Shown piece after piece: positions 52,432-62,712 of a stretch of DNA of 64,000 nt. Location: positions 33,865-97,864 of the forward strand of contig CANENE010000007.1 in NCBI GenBank assembly GCA_947428835.1. The letters are read 5' to 3'. Position numbers and translations under genes: made by a program. The stretch is from an uncultured bacterium. Its GTDB lineage: Bacteria > Cyanobacteriota > Vampirovibrionia > Gastranaerophilales > Gastranaerophilaceae. The stretch's first letter is position 1; every line of letters starts with the position of its first letter. Under the pieces are notes generated by a model, which worked only from the letters and a program-made list of their open reading frames with translations, was not told the origin of the DNA and made no database searches.

Positions 52432-54219
52432 ATGAAAAATAAAAAACTTAGAAATATAGCGATTATAGCCCACGTAGACCACGGCAAAACCACTCTTGTA
52501 GATTGTATTTTGGATCAAACAGGAGTATTTAGTGACCACGAAGAGATGGGCACGTGCGTTCTTGATAATAACGACATTGAAAGAGAAAGAGGAATTACAA
52601 TTCTTTCTAAAAATGTTGCTGTTAATTATAAAGGTGTTAAAATCAATGTTGTCGACACTCCGGGCCACGCCGATTTCGGTGGCGAAGTGGAGCGCGTATT
52701 GGGCATGGTTGATGGAGCTTTGCTTATAGTAGATGCTCAAGAAGGCCCGATGCCTCAGACAAGATTTGTTTTATCCAAAGCACTTGAACTTGGAATTAAA
52801 ATTATTGTTGTAATAAATAAAATCGATAAACCGGGTGCAGACCCTGATGGCACGTTAGATAAAGTTTTCGATTTATTTACAGAGCTAACAGATAGAGAAG
52901 ATTTAATTGATTTTCCGATTATTTATGCAAGCTCTCTTCACAGATACGCAAAAGTCAATCTTGAAGACGAAAACAAAAACATTCTTCCGCTTTTAGATTG
53001 TATTTTAGAAAATATCGAAGGTCCGGAAGCAGATGTTGACCTTCCTTTGCAGCTTCAGATTACAACACTTGACTATAATGATTATGTCGGCCGTATTGCA
53101 ATCGGCAGAATTAAAAACGGTGTTATAAATTCGCAAGACCAGGTTACTTTGTTAAAAAGAGACGGTACCGCCCAAAAAGGAAAAATCGTTAAGTTATTTG
53201 GTTTTAAAGACCTTGGAAGAGTAGAAATACAAAGCGCAAATGCAGGTGACATTGTAGGTGTTGCAGGCTTTAGCGATATTCAAATAGGCGAAACCATATC
53301 ATGCCTGACGAATCCTGTTGCTTTGCCTTTGATTAAAATAGATGAACCTACTTTGCAGATGAATTTTTCTATTAATGATTCACCTTTTGCAGGAAGTGAA
53401 GGAAAATTTGTAACTTCCCGCCAAATTAGAAAAAGACTCTATCATGAGCTTGAAAAAAATGTTTCTTTGCGTGTTGAAGATACCGATTCAACAGATGTTT
53501 TCAAGGTTTCAGGAAGAGGCGAGCTTCATCTTAGTATCTTAATTGAAACTATGAGAAGAGAAGGTTATGAATTTCAAGTCTCAAAACCGGAAGTAATTTT
53601 TAAAGAAGAAAACGGGATTAAGCTTGAACCATATGAAAATCTGATTGTAGATGTTCCTGAAGAATATGTAGGAAGCGTTATAGAAAAGCTTGCAAGCAGA
53701 AAAGCCCAAATGCAAAACATGGAAGCAGGCCCAAAAAGAACAAATATTGATTTTGTTATCCCTGCCCGGGGCTTAATTGGTTTCAGATCGGAATTTATAA
53801 GACTTACAAGAGGTGAAGGCATAATGTATCATACATTTGCCCAATATGATGAATACGCAGGTGATATTCCAAGACAAAGAACAGGCTCCCTTGTAGCTCA
53901 CGAAGACGGTGAAGCCGTAGCTTATGCACTTCACCAGTTTGAAGATAGAGGTGTATTTTTTATAACTCCCAAAACAAAAGTCTATAGAGGCATGATAGTA
54001 GGTGAATGCAATCGTCCGCAAGATATCGCAGTTAATGTTTGCAAAACCAAAAAAATGACAAATATGCGCTCTGCAACTGCTGATGTTATGGTAACTCTGC
54101 AAGCACCAAAAACAATGGGGCTTGAAGATGCTCTTGAATATATCCAAGATGACGAACTTGTTGAAATCACACCCGAAAATGTCAGAATGAGAAAAAACGA
54201 CCTTGTAAAATTAAGATAA
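52432..54219 (+). CDS. typA: TypA/BipA ribosome-associated GTPase
   Basis: A translational GTPase related to EF-G that aids 50S assembly and stress or cold adaptation. The 595-residue product has G1 [10 protein letters not shown], switch I ERGITI, G3 [15 protein letters not shown] and G4 [11 protein letters not shown]-like domains III and V follow, with the BipA-specific C-terminal domain (about 480-595; [15 protein letters not shown], then [15 protein letters not shown]). AGGA lies nine bases before the ATG. It converges on yraN 12 bp away. Confidence 0.96.
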   Translation: MKNKKLRNIAIIAHVDHGKTTLVDCILDQTGVFSDHEEMGTCVLDNNDIERERGITILSKNVAVNYKGVKINVVDTPGHADFGGEVERVLGMVDGALLIVDAQEGPMPQTRFVLSKALELGIKIIVVINKIDKPGADPDGTLDKVFDLFTELTDREDLIDFPIIYASSLHRYAKVNLEDENKNILPLLDCILENIEGPEADVDLPLQLQITTLDYNDYVGRIAIGRIKNGVINSQDQVTLLKRDGTAQKGKIVKLFGFKDLGRVEIQSANAGDIVGVAGFSDIQIGETISCLTNPVALPLIKIDEPTLQMNFSINDSPFAGSEGKFVTSRQIRKRLYHELEKNVSLRVEDTDSTDVFKVSGRGELHLSILIETMRREGYEFQVSKPEVIFKEENGIKLEPYENLIVDVPEEYVGSVIEKLASRKAQMQNMEAGPKRTNIDFVIPARGLIGFRSEFIRLTRGEGIMYHTFAQYDEYAGDIPRQRTGSLVAHEDGEAVAYALHQFEDRGVFFITPKTKVYRGMIVGECNRPQDIAVNVCKTKKMTNMRSATADVMVTLQAPKTMGLEDALEYIQDDELVEITPENVRMRKNDLVKLR

Positions 54220-54231
54220 CAAGAAAAATTA

Positions 54232-54585
54232 TTACATTTCTATATTTTCAATGAAATTTATTTGAGCAGGGTCTTTTAACACAATAGATACTGCATCTAT
54301 CTGCATTCTTTTATATTTTCCTTTGGAATTTTGAAGATAAAACATTGCGCACTTATAAATTGAAGCAAGTTTACTTTTTGTAATTGCTTCAAGCGGATTG
54401 CCGCATTGAAAGCTTGAGCGCGTCTTTACTTCAACAAAATGTAAATTTCCTTTAAATTCTGCAATAATATCAATTTCCGCCATTTTCGAGTAACGATAGT
54501 TAGTTTCAAGGATTTTATACCCTTTTTTTGTTAAAAATTCTTTTGCAAGTTGCTCGCCATATTTACCAATTGCTTTATTTGTCAT
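54232..54585 (-). CDS. YraN/UPF0102 family endonuclease-like protein
   Basis: A 117-residue protein of the UPF0102 family with a restriction-endonuclease-like core. GKYGEQLAKEFL leads to EIDIIAEFKGNLHFVEVKTR, which holds the D-(E)xK-like acidic and Lys residues. The role is poorly defined, probably DNA processing. No ribosome-binding site precedes the ATG; TACAAT lies four bases before it on this strand, so translation might be leaderless. It is divergent from gatA. Confidence 0.9.
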   Translation of the reverse strand: MTNKAIGKYGEQLAKEFLTKKGYKILETNYRYSKMAEIDIIAEFKGNLHFVEVKTRSSFQCGNPLEAITKSKLASIYKCAMFYLQNSKGKYKRMQIDAVSIVLKDPAQINFIENIEM

Positions 54586-54630
54586 ACAATAATTGTAAGA
54601 TAAAAAAAATAAATTTTGGAGTAAAAATAA

Positions 54631-56091
54631 ATGGAATTACTTGAAAAAACCGCAGCCGAACAACACAAAGCTCTAATCAACAAAGAAATAAGCGCATTGG
54701 AACTTGTTGAAGCCTCAATTAACAGAATAGAAAAACTTGATAATACGCTTGGAACTTTTAATTCATTCACTTTTGATGAAGCAAGAAATACGGCTAAAAA
54801 AGTTGATGAAAAAATAGCAAAAGGTGAAACAATACCAAAACTGGCCGGTATTCCTTTAGCTCTAAAAGACAACATGAATATGACAGGCACAAAAACAACC
54901 TGCTCATCTAAAATTTTAGAAAATTTTGTATCCCCTTACGATGCTACAATTGTTACAAAATTAAAAGAAAATTTGGTTCCGATTATAGGAAAAACAAATC
55001 TTGATGAATTTGCAATGGGTTCAAGTAACGAAAATTCAGCATTCAGGCCCGTTAAAAATCCTTATAACCTCTCAAAGGTCCCGGGGGGCTCTTCGGGAGG
55101 TTCTGCTGCAGCAGTTAGTGCAAGTCTTTCAACATTATCCCTTGGTTCCGATACCGGAGGCTCCATTAGACTTCCTGCTTCATTTTGCGGCATAGTTGGT
55201 TTCAAACCTACCTATGGAAGAGTATCAAGATATGGTTTAGTCGCTTTCGCTTCATCTCTTGATCAAATCGGACCTTTTACAAAAAGTATTGAAGATTGTG
55301 CTTCATTATATGAAACAATTGCAGGCTATGATGAAAAAGATTCCACTTCACTTAAGCTTGAGGTTGGAAATATCTCGGATAACCTTTCAAAAGATATAAA
55401 AGGTCTAAAAGTCGGAGTTATATCTGATTTGATGGGCGATGGAACAGCAGATTGCATAAAAGCTTCTATTCAAAATTCTATTGAAACATTCAAAAAACTT
55501 GGAGCTGAAATAAAAGAAATCAATTTGCCTCTTGTAAAACATTCAATCGGAGTCTACTATATAGTAGCAACAGCAGAAGCAAGCTCAAATCTCGCCAGAT
55601 TTGACGGTGTCAGATACGGTTTTAGAGCGCAAAATTGCCAAAATCTTCTTGAAATGTACACTAAAACAAGAGCACAAGGCTTTGGCGATGAAGTTAAAAG
55701 AAGAATAATGCTTGGCACATATGCTCTTTCAAGCGGCTACTATGATGCATATTATAAAAAAGCGCAGCAGCTAAGAAGACTCATTGCAAATGATTTAAAT
55801 GAAGCGTTTAAGCAGGTTGATATTTTAATTGCTCCAACCTGCCCTACAACAGCATTTGATTTAAATTCAAAAGCAAATGATCCTTTGCAGATGTATTTAA
55901 CAGATATTGCAACAATTCCAAGCAACCTGGCAGGTGTACCTGCACTTTCTATGCCAATTGGATTTGATAAAGATAATATGCCAATCGGTCTTCAAATTAT
56001 TGCAAAACAGCTTGATGAAAAAACTCTTTTAAATAGTGCCTTTGCCCTTGAACAAGAGCTTGGCATATACACAAAAAGACCAAACATATAA
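54631..56091 (+). CDS. gatA: Glu-tRNA(Gln)/Asp-tRNA(Asn) amidotransferase subunit A
   Basis: The glutaminase/amidase subunit of GatCAB, which converts Glu-tRNA(Gln) to Gln-tRNA(Gln) in organisms without a full GlnRS route. The 486-residue product has the amidase signature with the catalytic triad: Lys in ALKDNMNM, then PGGSSGGSAAAVSA, and Ser in GSDTGGSIRLPASFCG. GFKPTYGRVSRYG follows. gatB and gatC are not in the window. GGAG lies ten bases before the ATG. Confidence 0.96.
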   Translation: MELLEKTAAEQHKALINKEISALELVEASINRIEKLDNTLGTFNSFTFDEARNTAKKVDEKIAKGETIPKLAGIPLALKDNMNMTGTKTTCSSKILENFVSPYDATIVTKLKENLVPIIGKTNLDEFAMGSSNENSAFRPVKNPYNLSKVPGGSSGGSAAAVSASLSTLSLGSDTGGSIRLPASFCGIVGFKPTYGRVSRYGLVAFASSLDQIGPFTKSIEDCASLYETIAGYDEKDSTSLKLEVGNISDNLSKDIKGLKVGVISDLMGDGTADCIKASIQNSIETFKKLGAEIKEINLPLVKHSIGVYYIVATAEASSNLARFDGVRYGFRAQNCQNLLEMYTKTRAQGFGDEVKRRIMLGTYALSSGYYDAYYKKAQQLRRLIANDLNEAFKQVDILIAPTCPTTAFDLNSKANDPLQMYLTDIATIPSNLAGVPALSMPIGFDKDNMPIGLQIIAKQLDEKTLLNSAFALEQELGIYTKRPNI

Positions 56092-56112
56092 AACAGCAAA
56101 AAGGATAATAAT

Positions 56113-57048
56113 ATGTTAAAAGCACAAGACGACAGCTTTGTACTTGAAGTTAAAGACAAAACAAAAATTGTAAAAAAGATTGTTGGCTATTCAATCATAG
56201 CTTGTATTGCATTTGGTATAGTCTATCTTGTTTTTTGGGTAGCTGTTATGACAGATAATGCTTTTATAAACAACGGAGGCAAGCTTTTTTATCCGATAGC
56301 GCACATATTCTATCCAAACGATATGTCTTTTAAAGTTTTCCAAAAAACCGGAATTATGTTTTTCAAACTCATAATTCCCCTATTCCTTGTTCACTATTTA
56401 ATGGATAAAATTGAAGACAAGGCAGTTGAGCAATACGGAAAAATAATTGAAAAAAGAAGAAGAGAAGAACTAAGAAAACAAAAAGAAGAAGAGGAAGCTC
56501 AACAAAATCCCCAGGATATCAGCGAATATTCAATTTGTTTTTCAATAGATTACGAAGGAAATATTTCAGGCGAAGTTGAAGAAAAACTCGACAATATAAT
56601 CTTTACAAAAACCAAAGAAATATTTGCAAACGAATTATCTGATGTGCACATGTTCATCAGAAAAAAAACACTTATTATCCGCTCAAGTGATTTTACAAAG
56701 TTTGATTTTCTATTTAACAGCCTGCTTAAGATTTTATCTAAAATTAAAAATACTTTTGACAGCAAATACGATTTTGAATTTACTCCAAGCATTACAATCG
56801 ATGCCATGCAGCCATCTAAGAGAAATGAAACCATTGAAAAAGAGCATTTTGAAATTCAAACATTTAATTTTAAAAACAGGGCGCTTTCAACTATTATATT
56901 TGCAAAAAAATATAAATTTATGCAAAATGAAAAATATATTGGTATTCCAATAGGCGAATATGCTTATTTTGACAAAAAAAGCGAAAAGAAATACGAACTT
57001 AATGTTATTTTCAAAAACTTAAAAGAAGTTTTAAAAACATTGAAATAG
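56113..57048 (+). CDS. Hypothetical membrane protein with coiled coil
   Basis: A 311-residue protein with two predicted membrane helices (about 24-47, VGYSIIACIAFGIVYLVFWV; and 83-100, GIMFFKLIIPLFLVHYLM). A highly charged coiled coil (105-135, KIIEKRRREELRKQKEEEEA) and a cytoplasmic alpha/beta domain (140-311) follow. I recognise no family. It follows gatA by 22 bp on the same strand and is probably transcribed with it. AAGGA precedes the ATG. Confidence 0.75.
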   Translation: MLKAQDDSFVLEVKDKTKIVKKIVGYSIIACIAFGIVYLVFWVAVMTDNAFINNGGKLFYPIAHIFYPNDMSFKVFQKTGIMFFKLIIPLFLVHYLMDKIEDKAVEQYGKIIEKRRREELRKQKEEEEAQQNPQDISEYSICFSIDYEGNISGEVEEKLDNIIFTKTKEIFANELSDVHMFIRKKTLIIRSSDFTKFDFLFNSLLKILSKIKNTFDSKYDFEFTPSITIDAMQPSKRNETIEKEHFEIQTFNFKNRALSTIIFAKKYKFMQNEKYIGIPIGEYAYFDKKSEKKYELNVIFKNLKEVLKTLK

Positions 57049-57063
57049 TTTTAAAGAATTATG

Positions 57064-58227
57064 TTATTTTCCAAAAAAGCTCATTATTCTATCCAAAAAG
57101 CCAACATAGTTTTCTTCTTCCTGTTGTTTTTTGTCGGTTTTATCCAAGACTTTGCCGTATTGCTGAGCTTTTTCAAAGTTGCCTTCGCTATAATAAAATT
57201 CAGCTAAAATTTCTCTTGCAGTTTCATCTTCATCTATATCATAGACTCTTTGCCAATATTCCATAGCAACATATCTTTCTTTGTTTCTTTGATACAGATT
57301 TGCAAGCTCAATTAAAGCAGCTTTATCTTTTGGATTTTCTTTTGAAGCAGCATCAAATTCAACAATAGCTTCATCAAATTTGCCTTGCAATTTAAAACAA
57401 AAACCCCAGTTAAGATGAGACCTGAATTCATCCTTTAATTCTTCATAAATCAAAGCTTTCATCTGGAATGAAACAGCATCAGGCGCTTTAAGCTTAATAT
57501 ATTTATCAATCTCTTCTAAAGAATTATCAAATTCATTTGTATTATAGTAGTACTGCGCTTTTAAGATATGATAGTTTCTTGCCTGGTTTTCGTCTTTAAA
57601 ATCAATTTTGCAATTAGAAAGCTCTGTCATTGCCTTATCGTTTTGCCCGTCTTCAAGCAATATCTTGATTTTTAATAATTCATCTTCAACTACTTCAAGC
57701 GCTTTTTTATTGTCATTGGCTTTAAAATACAATTTTGCAAGCATATTTGCCATATTGGCATCATCGGGAAACATCTCAAACCCTTTTTGTGCAATTGATA
57801 TTGCACTATCTAAGCTGTCTTCTTTAACATATAAATCAGCAAGCTCAAAATAAGCATCTAATTGATGTTCATTCATTCTAATTAAATTTAGAAATTCATC
57901 AATTGCTTTGAGGTTTTTATTGTCTACCCTGTATAATCTTGCAAGCTTTCTTCTTGCTTCAATACTATCGACATCGACTTCCAGTGCTTTTTTAGTATCT
58001 TTTATTGCATATTCCAGTTTATTTTGTGAAATATTGACATTAGCACGCGAAAGATAATAATTAAACTTATCATTTTTTTCAAGATATATATCCATAACGC
58101 AAGAAAGTGCAACTTCATCAACAGGATTTAAAGAAATTATTTCATTATATATTTTAAGTGCTTCATCTAAATTTTTTTCTTCATATTGCTGCATTGCTTT
58201 TTGGTGCATTATTTCAAGGTTTTGCAT
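57064..58227 (-). CDS. Cytoplasmic TPR-repeat protein
   Basis: A 387-residue protein with no signal peptide, made almost entirely of tetratricopeptide repeats, about nine by eye. Clear units include QYEEKNLDEALKIYNEIISL, DSIEARRKLARLYRVDNKNL and KAALIELANLYQRNKERYVA. The hydrophobic C-terminal tail GFLDRIMSFFGK could bind a membrane. It is a scaffold of unknown partner. AAGGAAAA precedes the ATG. Confidence 0.85.
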   Translation of the reverse strand: MQNLEIMHQKAMQQYEEKNLDEALKIYNEIISLNPVDEVALSCVMDIYLEKNDKFNYYLSRANVNISQNKLEYAIKDTKKALEVDVDSIEARRKLARLYRVDNKNLKAIDEFLNLIRMNEHQLDAYFELADLYVKEDSLDSAISIAQKGFEMFPDDANMANMLAKLYFKANDNKKALEVVEDELLKIKILLEDGQNDKAMTELSNCKIDFKDENQARNYHILKAQYYYNTNEFDNSLEEIDKYIKLKAPDAVSFQMKALIYEELKDEFRSHLNWGFCFKLQGKFDEAIVEFDAASKENPKDKAALIELANLYQRNKERYVAMEYWQRVYDIDEDETAREILAEFYYSEGNFEKAQQYGKVLDKTDKKQQEEENYVGFLDRIMSFFGK

Positions 58228-58298
58228 TTTTATAGTTTTCCTTTTTTATATCTTATAATTATTCTTATTCTAACATAAATCTATAACATAAAACCATA

Positions 58299-59021
58299 TT
58301 AAAACATATTGGCCAAATCTTCACAGTGTTTGAAATTTCTTGTTAAAATATGTCTTTTTACAAGTTCTTTATCATAAGGAACTTTTTTGTGTTCAAAAAG
58401 AAATTTGCCTTCATCGTCTATCAAAAGCTCAAGATAAGTTGGCATCTTATCTTCATCCATAGGCCTTCCGACAGATCCAACGTTTACTACGATTTTACCG
58501 TTATTTAGACTATAACCGCAAGGAATATGGGTATGTCCGCACAATATCAAATCGGCGCTGCTTTCTTTAACCATTTCTTCTACCTTGTCATTTTCAAGAC
58601 TAGGATAGATATTTTCGCTTTGATTGCGGGGGGAACCGTGGACAAGTTCTATTTTTAAGCCATTTATCACAAGGTTTCTTTTTTCGGGCAGATTTCTTAC
58701 ATATTCTATATACTCAGGCTTTGTTATTTTAATATCCTGCTCTAAACTATAGCCCATACAAGCAAATGCTTCTTTTGTTTTTTGAATAAGCTCATCTGTG
58801 CAATTTGCAACCATTTTATCGGTATTACCCTGAATTATTACAAAATCATCTTTCAATCTGTCTTTAAGCTTAAAAATAGCATCCATTGTAGAATTTGGGT
58901 CATATCCTGCTAATATCAAATCTCCCAAGCAAAATATCTTATCAAATGTTGAAATATTTTCTAAAACTTTGCTTAGAGCAAGATAGTTTGCATGGATATC
59001 AGAAATAACTGCTATTTTCAT
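58299..59021 (-). CDS. Calcineurin-like metallophosphoesterase
   Basis: A 240-residue dimetal phosphoesterase. All ligand motifs are visible: SDIHAN, CLGDLI, QGNTDK, VHGSP, CGHTHIP and VNVGSVGRP. This order is that of the MJ0936/YfcE phosphodiesterase group. The substrate is unknown. The ATG touches the stop of the glycosyltransferase gene upstream (TAG then ATG) and the ribosome site GGAGAA lies inside that gene, so the two are co-translated. Confidence 0.92.
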   Translation of the reverse strand: MKIAVISDIHANYLALSKVLENISTFDKIFCLGDLILAGYDPNSTMDAIFKLKDRLKDDFVIIQGNTDKMVANCTDELIQKTKEAFACMGYSLEQDIKITKPEYIEYVRNLPEKRNLVINGLKIELVHGSPRNQSENIYPSLENDKVEEMVKESSADLILCGHTHIPCGYSLNNGKIVVNVGSVGRPMDEDKMPTYLELLIDDEGKFLFEHKKVPYDKELVKRHILTRNFKHCEDLANMF

Positions 59022-61073
59022 CTATTTTTCTCCTTTGAAAACAATTTTTGCAATTCGGTTTGAATTTGTATTATAAATATATGCCTTAGGGTTTAAAAGG
59101 GTAGCTTTATCAATATCAGCGGACATATCATGGAAATATACAACCCCGCTTTTACTTTTTTTCAGGTAGTTTGATTTTTCTATTTTACTTAAATGCCGCA
59201 TAGCATTGGTATCAACAAAATGCCAAATTATTCGTTCATTATCTTTGATGTCATATGCTTGAAGATAATCACTTCTATCGTTTGTTATGCAGTGGATTTC
59301 ATAATCTGAAGAATAATTATTTATATCATTTTGAACAAAAAACATAAAATCATCGAAACGATACTGTTCTTTTGCCGTCATTGGTTTTGTCATAGAAAAG
59401 AATAAAAACATCAAAATTAAAGCAAGGGCTTCTTTGATTTTAGGAATATAAGAAACCATCATAATCAAAGCAATTTCGCCTAAAAACATAATACTATATA
59501 TTGAAAGAAGTATTCGTTTATGTAAAATCGGCTTTATGAATATTGAAACCAATGAAACCAAGACCAAAATCAAAACAATTGTATAAGTTAAATACATCAA
59601 AAATTCTTCTTTTTGTTTGTAGTCGCCAGGAAGATCTTGTCTGATTTTATTTGGAAGATAATAGATAACGATATAGCAAAGTAAAATAACAGATAAAACC
59701 AAAAAGATGTATTTATTTATGAAAAATGCTTTTATTATATATGAAAATCCCTGTGCGCTGATTGGTGCAATCCAGCTATTAAATGTTTCATTTAAAGCAG
59801 ATTTTTGAACAATAACAAAATATGGAATAAAACTTAAAAAAGCGATTAAATTAGCAATTGAAAAATTCAATATTTGTTTTTTTTCGTTTTTATCAATTAA
59901 AGCTGCAATTACATATAAGAAATTTGAAAATACAAAAAATACAAAATAATAGTGTGTATTAATAGCCAAAAGCGCAAAAATCGAATATATTATAAGATTT
60001 TTTTTAACCGGATTATTTATATATTCAAAAACATAATAAATAAGCGCAAGAGCCAAAAACATACACAAGCTATAGCTTCTGATATCAGAGCTATGATAAA
60101 TATTAATCAAATTGAAAGAAGCAAAAAACGTGCCAAATAATGCCCAATTCTTTGAAAATCTATTGAATATCAAATAGCTGAAATAAATAAATAAAGTGCC
60201 AAAAACAAATGGCAAAATTCTTAAAGCGATATCACTATTTGAAATTTTAGATACAAAAAATTCCATTATTGAAAATAAAGGAGGGTTGCCCGGGTCTTGA
60301 AAACAAGAAATAAAGCTTTTAATGCCAACTGTTTTTATATAAATTTCATCCAGCCAAAGAGGGTAGTAATTTAGCTCATTTAGCCTAAATATTATTCCAA
60401 GCAAACCAACTAAAACAAGTATAGATAAGTATAGCTTATTTGAAATTTTAAAATTTTCATCTTTTAATTTAAATTTCCATATCAAATATGCCGCAAAGAG
60501 CCAAATATATGGAATTATAAAAACAAGTGCCTTATAAAACAAAGAAAGCATCAATATTACAAAATGATTTATTATTCCTTTGTAGTTATTTATTTTTGGA
60601 AGCTGAATTGAATTTAAAACAAGCTCTTGTTTTGTATCTTCATCAAGCATTATCCTGACTTCTTTTTTATTGAAATTTGAAATATCATCTTTTGTATAAT
60701 AATATTTTTTATTTCCCACAAAAAGGCTTATATCTTTAACAATATCGCTGTATTTGTTTGGATAAGCAAGTGAGATACTGGTTACCTTAAAATCATAAAA
60801 TTCTTTATCAGATGGCGAAAAAGAGCTTGCTAAAACATTTAAAAATATATCTTTTTCAAAAGTTTTACAAAAATCGTTGTAGCAGACAAAGATATTATCG
60901 GTTATTTTTTTATTAAATTCAGCATTGATTTTTATTGTTTCAGTCGGAAAATTCAACCCTGCCACAGAAAATTCCAAAATATGGCTTCTAAAAATATTTA
61001 ATATTGAACAAATTGAAAAAATAATAAGCACTATAAATGCAAACAAATATACTTTTTTATTTTCTTTTTTCAA
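59022..61073 (-). CDS. GT39/PMT-like membrane glycosyltransferase
   Basis: A 683-residue polytopic protein with about eleven hydrophobic segments. The first periplasmic loop (about 35-175) is large. The GT-C core starts near residue 215 with RLNELNYYPLWLDEIY, where the Asp-Glu pair is the catalytic-acid type site of PMT_2/ArnT-like enzymes. FASFNLINIYHSSDIRSYSL has the conserved Arg and Tyr. It would transfer a sugar from a polyprenyl-phosphate donor outside the membrane; the acceptor is unknown. It starts at TTG (61073) with AAAGGAG upstream. It is directly coupled to the phosphoesterase. Confidence 0.8.
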   Translation of the reverse strand: MKKENKKVYLFAFIVLIIFSICSILNIFRSHILEFSVAGLNFPTETIKINAEFNKKITDNIFVCYNDFCKTFEKDIFLNVLASSFSPSDKEFYDFKVTSISLAYPNKYSDIVKDISLFVGNKKYYYTKDDISNFNKKEVRIMLDEDTKQELVLNSIQLPKINNYKGIINHFVILMLSLFYKALVFIIPYIWLFAAYLIWKFKLKDENFKISNKLYLSILVLVGLLGIIFRLNELNYYPLWLDEIYIKTVGIKSFISCFQDPGNPPLFSIMEFFVSKISNSDIALRILPFVFGTLFIYFSYLIFNRFSKNWALFGTFFASFNLINIYHSSDIRSYSLCMFLALALIYYVFEYINNPVKKNLIIYSIFALLAINTHYYFVFFVFSNFLYVIAALIDKNEKKQILNFSIANLIAFLSFIPYFVIVQKSALNETFNSWIAPISAQGFSYIIKAFFINKYIFLVLSVILLCYIVIYYLPNKIRQDLPGDYKQKEEFLMYLTYTIVLILVLVSLVSIFIKPILHKRILLSIYSIMFLGEIALIMMVSYIPKIKEALALILMFLFFSMTKPMTAKEQYRFDDFMFFVQNDINNYSSDYEIHCITNDRSDYLQAYDIKDNERIIWHFVDTNAMRHLSKIEKSNYLKKSKSGVVYFHDMSADIDKATLLNPKAYIYNTNSNRIAKIVFKGEK

Positions 61074-61100
61074 ACCTCAAACTCCTTTAGCTATTATTTA

Positions 61101-61109
61101 TGCTATGAT
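61101..61109 (+). promoter_or_regulatory. Extended -10 promoter of ispG
   Basis: TGC then TATGAT (61104-61109), 25 bases before the ATG. No -35 is visible. It has the same form as the metG promoter. Confidence 0.5.
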
Positions 61110-61134
61110 TTTATCATAAAAAAGGACATTTAAA

Positions 61135-62187
61135 ATGGAAAAAATTCAAATAAAAATAGGCGATATTAAAATTGGAAATGGCGCCCCTATATCAATTCAA
61201 TCAATGACAAATACAAAAACAGATGATACATTAGCCACCCTTAAGCAGATAGAAGAACTTAAAGAAGAAGGCTGCGACATTGCAAGACTTGCTGTTTTAA
61301 ATAAAGATTGCGCTCTTGCTCTTGGCGAAATCGTTAAAAATTCTCCTCTGCCTCTTGTGGCAGATATTCATTTTGACTATAGACTAGCTCTTATTGCAAT
61401 GGATATGGGAATTGACGCTTTGAGGTTAAACCCCGGCAACATTGGTAAAATTGAACATACCAAAAAAGTTGTTGAAATGGCAAAAAAAACAAATACACCA
61501 ATTAGAATAGGGGTAAATGCAGGTTCTCTAGAAAAAGAACTATATGAAAATAAAGAAATAACACTTGTTGATAAGATGACAGCATCCGCTTTGAATCATA
61601 TAAAAATCCTTGAAGACTTGGATTTTCATCTTATAAAAGTATCTCTAAAATCTTCTGATGTTATGACAACCATCAGGGCATATCAAAAGATGTATAAAAT
61701 TTCTCCATACCCTCTTCATATAGGTTTAACAGAAGCAGGAACTCTCAAAGGAGGACTTATAAAATCCGCTATAGGCATAGGTTCTTTGTTGTCGCAAGGT
61801 ATAGGAGACACAATCAGAGTATCTTTAACTGAAAATCCTATAGAAGAAGTTAAACTTGCAAAGGAAATTTTAAAAGTCTTGAATTTAAGAAAATCAGATA
61901 GCGTTAATTTCATCTCCTGCCCTACTTGCGGAAGAACACAGATTGATTTAATAGGGCTTGCTAAAAAAGTGGAAGAAAGATTTTCAAATCTTAAAGCTCC
62001 TATTGCAATAGCTACTATGGGCTGCCCTGTTAATGGCCCAAAAGAAGCAGCAGGAGCTGATTATGGAATAGCAGGAGCCATAGGCGAAGGCTATATCTTC
62101 AAAAAAGGCAAAATGATTAAAAAAGTTCCGCAAGAAAAATTGTTAGATGAACTTGAAAATATAATTAAATCAGATTTACGATTTTAA
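61135..62187 (+). CDS. ispG: 4-hydroxy-3-methylbut-2-en-1-yl diphosphate synthase IspG
   Basis: An iron-sulfur enzyme of the MEP isoprenoid pathway that reduces MEcPP to HMBPP. The 350-residue product is the bacterial two-domain form. The TIM barrel starts with SIQSMTNT and includes ADIHFDYRLA, LRLNPGN and RIGVNAGSLE. The C-terminal cluster domain has SCPTCGRTQID and TMGCPVNGPKEA. It tells us this lineage makes isoprenoids by MEP. AAAGGA stands eight bases before the ATG. Confidence 0.97.
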   Translation: MEKIQIKIGDIKIGNGAPISIQSMTNTKTDDTLATLKQIEELKEEGCDIARLAVLNKDCALALGEIVKNSPLPLVADIHFDYRLALIAMDMGIDALRLNPGNIGKIEHTKKVVEMAKKTNTPIRIGVNAGSLEKELYENKEITLVDKMTASALNHIKILEDLDFHLIKVSLKSSDVMTTIRAYQKMYKISPYPLHIGLTEAGTLKGGLIKSAIGIGSLLSQGIGDTIRVSLTENPIEEVKLAKEILKVLNLRKSDSVNFISCPTCGRTQIDLIGLAKKVEERFSNLKAPIAIATMGCPVNGPKEAAGADYGIAGAIGEGYIFKKGKMIKKVPQEKLLDELENIIKSDLRF

Positions 62188-62197
62188 GCTAAAAAGT

Positions 62198-62225
62198 TTG
62201 TATTTTTAAAAAAATAGTATATAAT
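62198..62225 (+). promoter_or_regulatory. Promoter of the 62257 gene
   Basis: TTGTAT (62198-62203), 16 bp, perfect TATAAT (62220-62225), about 31 bases before the ATG at 62257, with GAGGT as ribosome site. Confidence 0.65.
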
Positions 62226-62256
62226 TCTAATATAGGTATTACAGAGGTAATTTTTA

Positions 62257-62631
62257 ATGAAAAAGATATTAGTATTATCAAGCGCTTTGCTTTTATCGGC
62301 TGCATGTTTTGCCTGGATTGGCGAAGATGAAACAAACACAGTAGATACTCTTAAAAGACAGGGTTACAGTGAATCAACTTTAAGAATAGTTGATATGGTA
62401 AACTATGAAAACAAAGGCAAGTATGGTGATTATGAAAAATATTACACTAAACCAAAAAGCAAAAGCAAATTAGGAAGAGGCTACTCAAAGGTTAAATTCT
62501 ATGTTGACCCGTCACAAGATGATTATACATTTGGCGAGCGTCAAATCAATTTCACAAACAACTGGATGGGCGATGAAACCACATATTCCCCCAAAGAATC
62601 CCAGCAAAAAGAAGAAGTTGAAAATCTCTAG
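62257..62631 (+). CDS. Small exported hypothetical protein
   Basis: A 124-residue protein with a clear signal peptide (MKKILVLSSALLLSAACFA, cleavage before WIGEDE). The mature part is about 105 polar residues with many Tyr, Lys and Asp (YGDYEKYYTKPKSKSKLGRG) and no Cys. SAAC resembles a lipobox but has Ser where Leu is required, so a lipoprotein is unlikely. I recognise no family. It has its own promoter and terminator. Confidence 0.75.
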   Translation: MKKILVLSSALLLSAACFAWIGEDETNTVDTLKRQGYSESTLRIVDMVNYENKGKYGDYEKYYTKPKSKSKLGRGYSKVKFYVDPSQDDYTFGERQINFTNNWMGDETTYSPKESQQKEEVENL

Positions 62632-62661
62632 TTGTTGATTTTGATTTTAAATAAGAACTAG

Positions 62662-62691
62662 AAAAAGCACATTACTAATAATGTGCTTTTT
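62662..62691. terminator. Bidirectional terminator
   Basis: AAAAAGCACATTA (62662-62674) and TAATGTGCTTTTT (62679-62691) form a perfect 13-bp stem with a 4-base loop between convergent genes. Both strands end in five T. Confidence 0.9.
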
Positions 62692-62712
62692 AATATCTTT
62701 TTTGTGAAATTT

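Noticed and set aside
62257..62631. Lipoprotein signal in the 62257 product
   Set aside because: SAAC has Ser at -3, where a lipobox needs a large hydrophobic residue; ordinary signal-peptidase cleavage after CFA fits better.
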